This document shows, one piece after another, positions 58,501 through 64,000 of a stretch of 64,000 nt of DNA. The translations under genes and the position numbers were made by a program. The notes under the pieces were generated by a model. That model saw nothing but the letters and a program-made list of their open reading frames with translations, made no database searches and had not been told where the DNA came from. Within the stretch, counting starts at the first letter, position 1. Each line of letters starts with the position of its first letter. The stretch covers positions 2,869,001 to 2,933,000 of the forward strand of contig BSQZ01000026.1 in assembly GCA_033239005.1 (NCBI GenBank), in the 5' to 3' direction. This DNA is from Lamellibrachia satsuma. Taxonomy: Eukaryota > Annelida > Polychaeta > Sabellida > Siboglinidae.

Positions 58501-60356
58501 CAAAGAAAAGGGCATCAAGTTTAGATTTAACAAGATTTGCAATCCAAGCCAAAGGCCCAGATTGCAAGTGGACAAGGAAGCCATTGGCTTATCGAGAGTC
58601 CAACAATGTTCATCTACTTATAACCCGTCCTCCTGAGATATGTGTCAACCTTGTTTTTAAACACATTCACTCTGCTAGTAGTTACACAATCTGTAGACAA
58701 CTTGTTCTATTCATTTATTGTCCTCTGTGAGAACGAGTGCTTCCTGATGTCCAATCTACATTGATCCTTTACTAATTTTACCTCATGTCCTCTAGTTCTG
58801 CTATCCTTCTTGAGTGAGAAAAACACATTTCTATCAATATTTTCATACCCATTTAATATCTTAAAAGCTTCAATCTTATCTCCTCTTAACCTCCTTGTCT
58901 CTAGAGTTGTTAAACCATATTCGTTCAGGCTTTCTTCATAACTAAGGTCTCTCAGTTCTGGAATCATTTTAGTTGCTCTCCTTTGTATGCGTTCAAGCTC
59001 TCCTTTGTATGCGTTCAAGTTACGACCTTGTAAGACTCAGAGAGATGGCGACTGACCATACAAGATGGCGCAGACTATGGGGAGACTGATTGCGACATTA
59101 AGATGTCCCCAGACTATCTCTATCGCAGTAACAGTTTGATGATGTCAATTTTGGGAAATGTAAATGCCTACATACAGGACATGGGAACTTGAATGTAAAC
59201 TATAAAATGGGAGATACTGTTCTGGGTACTACTGTAAAAGAAAAGGACTTAGGAGTTACAATAAGTGCTGATATGAAAGTTTCAGAGCAGTGTGGTATTG
59301 CAGCTTCAAAGGGTAATCAAATTCTTGGATTGATTAGAAGAAACATAACATACAAGGGAAAAAAGTTAATTATACTTCTTTATAAAGCAATAGTTAGACC
59401 TCATTTAGAATACTGTATACAAGCATGGAGACCATATCGTAAGAAGGATATAGATACGCTTGAACGCATACAAAGGAGAGCAACTAAAATGATTCCAGAA
59501 CTTAGAGACCTTAGTTATGAAGAACGCCTGCAAGAATGTGGTTTAACAACTCTAGAGACAAGGAGGTTAAGAGGAGATCAGATTGAAGTTTTTAAGATAT
59601 TGAATGGGTATGAAAATATTGATAGAAATATGTTTTTCTCACTCAAGAAGGATAGCAGAACTAGAGGACATGAGGTAAAATTAGTAAAGGATCAATGTAG
59701 ATTGGACATCAGGAAGCACTCGTTCTCACAGAGTCAGAGGACAATAAATGAATGGAACAAATTGTCTACAGATTGTGTAACTGCTAGCAGCGTGAATATG
59801 TTTAAAAACAAGGTTGACACATATCTCAGGAGGGCAGGTTATAAGTAGGTGAACATTGTTGGACTCTCGATAAGCCAATGGCTTCCTTGTCCACTTGCCA
59901 TCTGGGCCTTTGGCTTGGATGGCAAATCTTGTTAAATCTTGTTAAATGATGATGAATAACAACTAATCTCACTTGCCACTCGTTATTTGCTAATGCCTGA
60001 TCCCTTTAAAATAGCTGCTGAAAGGCTTCATTTTGTTAGCCTGTCACTAGAATGTTTTTTATAGAATAACAATCACAGTGTTACCAAATTAATTACTAAA
60101 TTACAAGATTACGTCAATTCATGAATCATGGACATGTCACATGCCATGGTTGATATATTTTCGCTCGCTGTTACTAATCTATTCAAAACTCTGTGCCTTG
60201 CCAAAAACTGGTGCATATTGAATTATGAACATAATTAGTTTTAAAGCGCATGTTACAAAGAAAATTCAAAAACCTGCAAAATTTTCGTGGTCGGCGTCAC
60301 TTTGACGTTGACACGATGTCCATTTGGACATAAAACTTCTACTTTCGTCGACATGA
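32986..60356 (-). CDS. ASPSCR1: ASPSCR1/TUG homologue (UBX domain tether protein), 18 coding exons
   Basis: Spliced CDS of 1,827 nt (608 aa) on the minus strand. Exons 5' to 3': 60276-60356, 56813-56871, 52783-53001, 50977-51076, 50025-50098, 48996-49365, 48030-48179, 47245-47291, 40798-40822, 40397-40457, 39528-39606, 38876-39024, 37052-37114, 36698-36750, 36144-36195, 35051-35123, 33627-33787, 32986-32996. All junctions are GT-AG and in phase. Residues 1-~85 match the TUG ubiquitin-like domain, ~90-180 a second ubiquitin-like region, and ~440-527 the UBX domain (IRVTFADRMVLQGLFRP). The tail KVPKWFKIGKK matches the family's KVPKW end. Known role: retains GLUT4-type vesicles, binds and disassembles p97/VCP hexamers, cytosol and early secretory membranes. 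The UBX turn reads SPP, not FPR, as in vertebrate TUG (recalled). Human is ~553 aa. Confidence 0.93.
33627..33787 (-). CDS. ASPSCR1: ASPSCR1 exon 17
   Basis: Residues 552-606. A Gly/Ala/Ser-rich linker, then NKVPKWFKI, the conserved C-terminal motif. Acceptor CTTTCCAG, donor GTCAGT, phase 1. Confidence 0.9.
34545..34915. repeat. 20-bp minisatellite, ~17 copies
   Basis: Unit AGTACAATGTACTCTAGCAT; each unit contains opposed AGTAC/GTACT arms. A secondary motif (AGTACGAAGGAAAAAATCTA) appears twice near the end. In ASPSCR1 intron 16. Confidence 0.95.
35051..35123 (-). CDS. ASPSCR1: ASPSCR1 exon 16
   Basis: Residues 528-552 (HYLSPSVCEGRTSRQSATEV, then LMKK), aligning with the YLEPGLLEHAISPSAADVL segment just after the UBX domain. 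Acceptor TTGTTAG, donor GTGAGT. Confidence 0.88.
35340..35545. repeat. Dispersed repeat copy
   Basis: CAGCTGTTTTGTTTAGC, ATCGATGT and a closing GGGGGTC...GGTTAAATG pattern match the block at 17335-17665 (CAACTGTTGTGTTTAGC, ATCGATGT, GGGGGTCTAAAATTAAATG). Family not identified. Confidence 0.55.
35815..36105. repeat. Dispersed ~290-bp repeat, copy 1
   Basis: GCCACAGTGACGCCCTCTGG, then TGAGCAGTAAACACA and ACTACCTTTGAGGTTTTTTA: the same order as at 53190-53575. Both in ASPSCR1 introns, same orientation. Confidence 0.88.
36144..36195 (-). CDS. ASPSCR1: ASPSCR1 exon 15 (UBX end)
   Basis: Residues 511-528 (AQLVPMSVVYFGSDTRQ), the last UBX strand; aligns with ANLFPAALVHLGAEEP. Found by searching for the missing phase-0 to phase-1 exon. 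Acceptor TTGTAG, donor GTATCA. Confidence 0.88.
36698..36750 (-). CDS. ASPSCR1: ASPSCR1 exon 14 (UBX loop)
   Basis: Residues 493-510 (YTSPPKRVLKDSAKTLIE). The SPP turn occupies the place of the canonical FPR p97-contact loop. Human TUG has TPP here as I recall it, so the family-specific loop is retained. Acceptor TTTGCAG, donor GTAAGT. Confidence 0.92.
37052..37114 (-). CDS. ASPSCR1: ASPSCR1 exon 13 (UBX)
   Basis: Residues 472-493 (VYALQKFVKDHLEDKDMSFY), the central UBX helix. Aligns with DLRDFVRSHLGNPELSFYL. Acceptor TTACAG, donor GTGAGT, phase 1. Confidence 0.92.
38186..38540 (+). mobile_element. LINE family A, 5'-truncated copy (plus)
   Basis: Nearly identical to 59595-59947: NGYENIDRNMFFSLKKDSRT, then KHSFSQRTINEWNKLSTDCV, a stop, and a 3' UTR ending in two TTGTTAAATC decamers. 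In ASPSCR1 intron 12. Confidence 0.92.
38876..39024 (-). CDS. ASPSCR1: ASPSCR1 exon 12 (UBX start)
   Basis: Residues 422-472. EELTKPLATRSHRLADLEA, then IRVTFADRMVLQGLFRPQET, matching the LRVLFPDRYVLQGFFRPSET start of the UBX domain, including the hydrophobic R-x-x-F-P/A-D patch. Acceptor GCTGCAG, donor GTTTGT, phase 1. Confidence 0.95.
39528..39606 (-). CDS. ASPSCR1: ASPSCR1 exon 11
   Basis: Residues 396-422 (LPDDFFEVTESDVKMMYSDM), matching human LPDEFFELTVDDVRRRL. Acceptor ATTTCAG, donor GTATGT, phase 2. Confidence 0.92.
39836..40180. repeat. AATTGGAATT-rich block
   Basis: Recurrent TAATTGGAATT and GTAATTG motifs, similar to blocks at 51268-51375 and 52180-52710. Possibly decayed subterminal repeats of DNA transposons. 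Boundaries not defined. Confidence 0.4.
40397..40457 (-). CDS. ASPSCR1: ASPSCR1 exon 10
   Basis: Residues 376-396 (PCDREKIVFSLDENIARSTT), aligning with the PVDREPVVCHPDLEER segment of human TUG. Acceptor TGTACAG, donor GTTAGT. A nearer AG gives an immediate stop and was rejected. Confidence 0.87.
40798..40822 (-). CDS. ASPSCR1: ASPSCR1 exon 9 (25-nt microexon)
   Basis: Residues 367-375 (SEVQRKDFQ). Only 25 nt. Supported because acceptor CTTTCAG and donor GTCAGT flank it and its phase (2 to 0) joins exons 8 and 10 in frame. Skipping it would shift the frame (25 is not a multiple of 3). Confidence 0.75.
41678..47150. repeat. Giant 32-bp minisatellite (~170 copies)
   Basis: Core CTCTACCACTGTGCTGTCTG followed by a 12-bp variable end. 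Left part (to ~44.35 kb) is mainly the CTGAACC variant; the right part is mainly CTGTACC with GATCCA or TATGCA/GTGCA ends. A four-unit higher-order repeat is visible at ~41.95-42.26 kb. Fills most of ASPSCR1 intron 8. Long open frames (up to 295 codons) run through it on both strands and are artefacts. Confidence 0.98.
47245..47291 (-). CDS. ASPSCR1: ASPSCR1 exon 8
   Basis: Residues 352-367 (FPESTRGMDLYHNEL), continuing the NFK-FPE motif. Acceptor GCTTCAG, donor GTAGGA, ending in phase 2. The intron downstream (40823-47244) is the largest in the gene and is mostly one minisatellite. Confidence 0.82.
48030..48179 (-). CDS. ASPSCR1: ASPSCR1 exon 7
   Basis: Residues 302-351 (FTQRLIQLSSITAPGIYPGM, ending VQLPFANFK). 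The end fits the short PFxPF/NFKFP motif before the UBX half. Acceptor TGCTTAG, donor GTGTGT, phase 0. Confidence 0.82.
48996..49365 (-). CDS. ASPSCR1: ASPSCR1 exon 6 (largest exon)
   Basis: Residues 178-301. A charged helix (VDDARLEQCRKTLEAEKVHQ), then a long Ser/Glu-rich, probably disordered linker (MTSESMSMSSVPEEAGVS), ending AMDMSDEQQQ. In vertebrates the corresponding linker is also variable. Acceptor GTGTTAG, donor GTGGGT, ending in phase 0. Confidence 0.85.
49500..49692 (-). mobile_element. tRNA-derived SINE (minus)
   Basis: Minus strand: GTGATCTGGCAGTTAGAGCA (tRNA-like A-box region), GGTTTAAGTCAACC (B-box-like), then AAACTTGGGCAATGTGATTC and CCACTTTGCCTGTATC, shared with the 12290 copy. 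In ASPSCR1 intron 5. Confidence 0.82.
50025..50098 (-). CDS. ASPSCR1: ASPSCR1 exon 5
   Basis: Residues 154-178 (EFALRERSLRSLGLTGGKAI), matching the family's TLQSLGLTGGSATIR in the second ubiquitin-like domain. Acceptor TTGACAG, donor GTGGGA. The acceptor is the first part of a 42-bp tandem array that extends upstream to ~50.49 kb. Confidence 0.92.
50099..50490. repeat. 42-bp minisatellite, ~9 copies, abutting an acceptor
   Basis: Unit built on GCCCACACATGTCACAGGCC and ATGTATGTTAGTGTCAATGG; a period of 14 codons keeps both strands open (MYVSVNGSPHMS on plus). The array runs directly into the ASPSCR1 exon-5 acceptor, and on the transcribed minus strand each unit carries CACTAACAT, a branch-point-like motif. 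Confidence 0.95.
50977..51076 (-). CDS. ASPSCR1: ASPSCR1 exon 4
   Basis: Residues 120-153, ending HPVCIYMQEE, which aligns with human TPVCVYTRDE. The N-terminal half is not conserved. Acceptor ACATATAG, donor GTAAAT, ending in phase 0. Confidence 0.85.
51261..52727. repeat. TAATTG-rich region, possible decayed DNA transposon(s)
   Basis: Starts CAGGGGTGGGTTCAATTG and ends near TGAACCCCGCCC, partly inverted termini, with many GTAATTG motifs and a 26-bp tandem (CATTTACACCTGTAATTGTA, ~52566-52690, 4-5 copies). No target duplication recognised. Confidence 0.45.
52783..53001 (-). CDS. ASPSCR1: ASPSCR1 exon 3
   Basis: Residues 47-120. RFAGIPNHAKLELVKANK matches human RFANLPNNAKLEM, and VMIALQLESGERLQ matches IALQLDDGSRLQ. 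Joins the first and second ubiquitin-like regions. Acceptor TCCTCAG, donor GTTAGT. Confidence 0.95.
53190..53575. repeat. Dispersed repeat copy 2 with internal 40-bp tandem expansion
   Basis: Same family as 35815-36105. The GGAGACAGTGCCAGACTGCC segment is expanded to four copies, two joined by TTAGGGTTAGGG. Confidence 0.88.
53688..53729. repeat. (TA)n microsatellite
   Basis: About 42 bp of pure TA in ASPSCR1 intron 2. Confidence 0.95.
54107..55080 (-). mobile_element. LINE reverse-transcriptase fragment (minus)
   Basis: Minus strand in order: WFMSYLESRSQFVHYENCYS, CCGVPQGSVLSLKLF (motif B), ILFADDTNMFYSNSD (catalytic FADD), LNISKTNCVFLGN, KFLGVLIDNKVTWIKHI, then a C-terminal AYVTRQRPTFKI-like end. 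Covers the palm to the C-terminus with frame breaks. CR1/L2/Rex1-like by pattern. Confidence 0.9.
55505..55850. repeat. (TA)n/(CA)n microsatellite cluster
   Basis: TA run at 55505-55542 passing into CA (to 55560), and a further irregular ATAC/TA-rich tract at ~55737-55860. Confidence 0.9.
55870..56790 (-). mobile_element. LINE fragment (minus), next to ASPSCR1 exon 2
   Basis: Decayed relative of the preceding copy: SYLTKMTQSVCIDDVKLEVV, CGMSQGLIL (decayed motif B), KTSVLMYTVKYKLLPNNTQI and a C-terminal FSIAGMKLWNGL. Ends ~25 bp from the exon-2 donor. Confidence 0.8.
56813..56871 (-). CDS. ASPSCR1: ASPSCR1 exon 2
   Basis: Residues 28-47 (VLEEACTKQGFLPPEDYELR), the helix of the first ubiquitin-like domain. 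Acceptor GTGACAG, donor GTAAGT. A LINE remnant ends within about 25 bp of its donor. Confidence 0.9.
57850..58490 (+). mobile_element. Non-LTR reverse-transcriptase C-terminal fragment
   Basis: Broken plus-strand frames give KTDNVHIFFVNTSETDD, KTLGSILCSTKD, LDKRMLVYNVMIIPVMLYNC, LDACHRSHLRSVLGMCWPKG, ISNEDLY and FSHVLRMPDDTPAQLSL: the C-terminal order of another common invertebrate LINE. Frameshifts make it non-functional. Confidence 0.82.
58521..59017 (-). mobile_element. LINE family A copy (minus), head-to-head with the next
   Basis: Minus strand reads ERIQRRATKMIPELRDLSYE to SFSQRTINE, then a TAG where the sister copy has Trp, and the 3' UTR to one TTGTTAAATC unit. About 95% like 59453-59947 by eye. 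In ASPSCR1 intron 1. Confidence 0.93.
59189..59947 (+). mobile_element. LINE family A, longest copy (plus)
   Basis: A 219-codon frame with DLGVTISADMKVSEQC, LYKAIVRPHLEYCIQAWRPY, LERIQRRATKMIPELRDLSY and SSVNMFKNKVDTYLRRAGYK. This is the thumb and C-terminus of a CR1/Jockey-like reverse transcriptase, 5'-truncated before the catalytic motifs. The 3' end has two TTGTTAAATC units. In ASPSCR1 intron 1. Confidence 0.93.
60276..60356 (-). CDS. ASPSCR1: ASPSCR1 exon 1 (start codon)
   Basis: Residues 1-27, from ATG at 60356-60354 (VEVLCPNGHRVNVKVTPTTK). Corresponds to the APNGRRHTVKVTPST start of the TUG ubiquitin-like domain. Donor GTTTTT, phase 0. Confidence 0.9.
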
Positions 60357-61656
60357 TTCCAATCGAGATGTCCCCCTATCGGATAGATAGTTAGCTATGA
60401 CAGTGTTGAATCTATCCGCTACGTGACAGCATAATGTCAATGCTGCGCTCTTCACGATATTAAATAAGTGTTATTTTACTCCACACAGCACCGTCGTAGG
60501 CTAACAAAGAATGCTTGGTGCATAAACGTAAAAAATAGCTAAACAAATGTGTGTGGTTAAAATAAGTAGGGCATGGTGGGCTGGTGACCAAGGTAGACTG
60601 TATTCACAGCCTGCTGAAAGGAATGTATTGCCTCTTATACTTATTGTTTACTTTAGTGGTCAGACCACAGTAGAGAATTGCATTGGTGGCCATGTTAACG
60701 TTTTCTGATTAAAAGAAAACGTGAACATAAAAATAAGAAAATTTGTCACAGCAACTTCCATTATCTCATTGACATGCTGACCAAGTTTTATCAAAATCAC
60801 TTACCAAGTATTTATGCGCACACGTGGCCCATAGCAAAAAAATCCCTCCGCAACTTACTCTTAAAAAATGCACCATTTCACAGCAAATAGCTTCTACAAA
60901 CAAACCTACGAATATGCCTGCTCAGTTACACTTATGTCACATCATATGAACTGTTTAAATTCACATATCACAATTTAATATACCCTACATTTGTGCAAAA
61001 CAGTAAACAGGAAGGTCAACAGTGGTCTTACCCCTTTATTCTGTAGGAAGTTAAGGTATCATGACTGGGGTAAAATGGATATGCATTCACGCATTTGGAT
61101 AACAAAACTAAAAAGGAAATGGACATGACATATGCTCCAGAATGAAACTACCAATGTCAGTAAAGTCGGAAACAGGCACTGGGATTAAGTTCTCACAGGA
61201 AAGAAAACTGGGAAAACCCAAAAAATTGCTGTTTTTTTAATCACCTAGAAATAGAGGAAACATCAGCTCTAAATAGGCAAATATTTGGATATATTTGTCT
61301 GGATCACTGTTGGGAAGGGAAAGCTAGAGATGAGAAACAGGAGTTGCGTGGGCGGATCAAGGAAGATAGGTTTTGTGGGGCTGACAGGGAATAAGATGAA
61401 AAAACTGACAAAATTACAAGTCAACAAAAGGGCGGTGGAAAGATGATGACAAATCTGTGATGTCTCCCCTCCCCTGTTCTACAAGGAAAGATGCCTGGAA
61501 AAAAATTCTTAGCCACTAACTTATGGGTATGTGACTGCATATCTACACCCCTAAACTTGATCTTCCCTTTTCTGCTGAAACTACAGCAGTTTATTTGTAT
61601 GTGGAATGGCAATCTAATTTTTTCCCTTGGGTGGAAATAAAAAATATTACTGGACT
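60357..61656. other. Upstream of ASPSCR1; no gene seen
   Basis: Should contain the ASPSCR1 promoter and 5' UTR on the minus strand. No clear TATA box or CpG island; short frames only. Confidence 0.4.
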
Positions 61657-61668
61657 ATCAACATTTTG

Positions 61669-62652
61669 TCATGTCATGCAGAGTCATTCATGAAGGTCAA
61701 CTTACAAAGAGCTTTGAGGTTAGGACGGGGGTTAGACAGGGATGCTTACTGTCACCATTCCTCTTCATTCTAGTCATAGACTGGGTCATGAAAACAGCAA
61801 CCAAGGAGAAACGAAATGGAATCCAGTGGACGATGCTGACCCAACTTGATGACCTGGACTTTGCGGATGACCTTGCACTCCTGTCTCACAGCCATAGGCA
61901 GATGCAAGACAAAACAACAGAACTGGCATTGATTTCAGGGCGGGTTGGGTTGAAAATCAACAAAAGGAAAACAAAGATCCTGAGAACAAATGCTACTTGC
62001 GAAACACCAATCATGCTTGAGGGAGAGACACTGGACGAGGTCAAAGACTTCAGATATCTAGGCAGCATAGTGGATACGCATGGAGGGACAGAGGCTGACG
62101 TAAAGAAAAGGATCAGCAAAGCAAGGGTAGCTTTCCACCTGTTGAGAAAGGTGTGGAAGTCAAAAGTAATTGGAGAAACCACAAAAATACGCTTGTTTAA
62201 CACAAATGTAAAGTCCGTGTTGCTGTACGGAGCAGAAACATGGCGAATAAACAAGACCACACTGATAAGGATCCAGACATTTGTCAACCATTGCCTGAGA
62301 AGAATTCTCCGAATACACTGGATGGACAGGGTGAGCAACAAAGACCTCTGGGATAGAACACACCAAGCCCAAATAGAGATAGAGATCCTTAAGAGGAGAT
62401 GGGGATGGCTTGGCCACACCTTGAGAAAGCCAACCACAAACATAACGAGACAGGTCCTGACATGGAACCCCCAAGGCAAGAGAAAGAGGGGGAGACCAAA
62501 AAACACCTGGCGGCGTGACCTCGAGGCAGACATCAAACAAACAGGGAAGGGCTGGCAACAACTGGAGAGGATTACCCAAGACAGGAGGCGCTGGAGAAAT
62601 GTTGTGGATGGCCTATGCTCCAGGAGGAGTTAAGGGCCTAAGTAAGTAAGTA
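61669..62652 (+). mobile_element. Young 5'-truncated LINE with target-site duplication
   Basis: Uninterrupted 320-codon reverse-transcriptase end: [20 protein letters not shown] (motif B), [12 protein letters not shown] (catalytic FADD), [58 protein letters not shown]. It stops at 62631-62633 and ends in AAGT repeats. A 12-bp duplication ATCAACATTTTG flanks it (61657-61668, 62653-62664). Motif A and upstream parts are missing by truncation. Clade is uncertain. Confidence 0.93.
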
Positions 62653-62664
62653 ATCAACATTTTG

Positions 62665-64000
62665 ACTTCAATGAGAGATTTTCATCTCTACAGTACCATC
62701 TTTCTTCTTATACGGTTTTGTTTATCTCTTGCTACATTCCACCATATTTTACATGCTCCAGTGAAATTTCTTTTGATTTCATCATCTATTTTAAATTCAG
62801 CAATTATTCAACGACTTCAGTGATAACCGTTCCCCCAACATGCTTACATCAATGCAGTATCAACATACAAACCGATACTCTGCGTGTATTCTGAATGGCT
62901 AGTGCATAACGTAAATTAATTTGGTTTTAATATCTTTGGGAAAAACAACAACGATAATGTTCTTTCCATATTACAACCTCATATTCTGGCAAGCAATAAA
63001 CAACGGAAGACTTTTTTATTCTGTAATGTATTTCTCTCAATTCAACGTAACCGCATCATTTGACACACTCATACAAAATGGCTACCTTCAAATTTGCAAC
63101 CATTCGAAAGTACACTACAACATAAAACCAAAGCTGAACAGAACGCAATCAAACAAATCCAGCTGATGGGAACTCCAATCAACAGCACGCATTAACTGTG
63201 CCATCTCAACGTTCAAATGTTTTCCTCAATAAGAAACTGGTTAACGTTACATTTCAAGAGTTTCAAGTATCTGTGCATATGTACATGACAGCGTTTACAT
63301 CTGATGCAACCATGGATAATAAAATTATAATGAAACATAAATTACTGGATTATGCTTTATCCGTTTCAAACATCAGTGTTAACTTGATTGACAGGTACAT
63401 CCCAATTAGTCAGACCAAGGAAATATTATGCTCAACCACCAATCAACTAACTGGTAAATCTATCAAATACCCTCTTTTAATGACATCATAAACATATTAT
63501 CTCTGAAAGCAGTGTCCTTAAAATAAAAGGTTAAATAAAACTATTAAAACCAAAACATTAGAAACAATAAAAATAAACCACCTCATCCAGTTGTAATGCA
63601 AATCACATGTCAATATTAAAACAAGAAACCATGAGCATTTGGCACCAGGCATAATGGACAGTATGCGTGCATATACAGTGAACACAGATATTAAAGCTAA
63701 GCAAACCAAAGCTTGTGTATTTATTACATCAATTTACAGATTTCCATTGTTTGTACTCGAATTCATGTCAACAAATCAACTTTTGGCAAGTCAATCTGAC
63801 AGACACATATAATATTCCCACACCCAACTTCGGAATGGGAAATACCCATCCTTAGGAAAGTCATCACATTCCTTTCTCATCTCTATCAGCCATCATCACG
63901 TAATATCAACTTGGATGTTTACAACAAAGGGACTGTGTCAATGCAGCTGTAACAGGCTGGAATTGCTGCTTGTCGTTCTTCAAGTACATGGCAACCATAA
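62665..64000. other. No supported gene
   Basis: AT-rich with short frames (up to 97 codons) lacking domains. Nothing recognisable. Confidence 0.45.

Noticed and set aside
61886..62536. 216-codon minus-strand frame
   Set aside because: Antisense of the intact LINE reverse-transcriptase frame.

Overview
This is eukaryotic nuclear DNA, most likely from an invertebrate animal. It is AT-rich, has GT-AG introns of about 0.2-6.4 kb, and is full of minisatellites, SINEs and several families of truncated LINEs typical of marine invertebrates such as molluscs, lancelets or cnidarians. I cannot place it to phylum from the sequence alone. I see no prokaryotic genes, CRISPR array or operon.

Two complete protein-coding genes fill the middle of the window and converge tail to tail. 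The first, on the + strand from about 10.09 to 30.64 kb, is a CEP95 (centrosomal protein of 95 kDa, CCDC45) homologue. I assembled 23 coding exons whose phases all agree, giving 3,315 nt and 1,104 aa: an N-terminal CH-like domain, a long low-complexity middle and a C-terminal coiled coil. The second, on the - strand from about 60.36 down to 32.99 kb, is an ASPSCR1 (TUG, UBXN9) homologue. I assembled 18 coding exons, all in phase, giving 1,827 nt and 608 aa: N-terminal ubiquitin-like domains, a C-terminal UBX domain and a conserved KVPKW tail. The two proteins have no known joint pathway. One organises centrosome or spindle proteins, the other binds p97/VCP and tethers membrane vesicles.

Layout. 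1-10 kb: no host gene; decayed LINE pieces (2.3-3.3, 6.3-7.1, 8.6-9.1 kb), a TA microsatellite and two large minisatellites. 10-31 kb: CEP95, with at least eight intronic tandem arrays, SINEs, hairpins and an inverted-repeat pair. 31-33 kb: the gap between the two 3' ends, holding a non-autonomous hAT-like DNA transposon with a perfect 8-bp target duplication. 33-60 kb: ASPSCR1, whose intron 8 carries a ~5.5-kb array of a 32-bp unit, and whose introns 1-2 carry several LINE copies, two of them head to head. 60-64 kb: ASPSCR1 upstream region plus a young 5'-truncated LINE with a 12-bp target duplication.

I found no new enzymatic or defence system. The most interesting biology is how tandem repeats and transposons meet splicing. 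One minisatellite has copied a 3' splice site with the start of its exon several times, and several arrays directly abut splice acceptors. Inverted repeats flank two exons, and there is a GC-AG intron and a NAGNAG acceptor.
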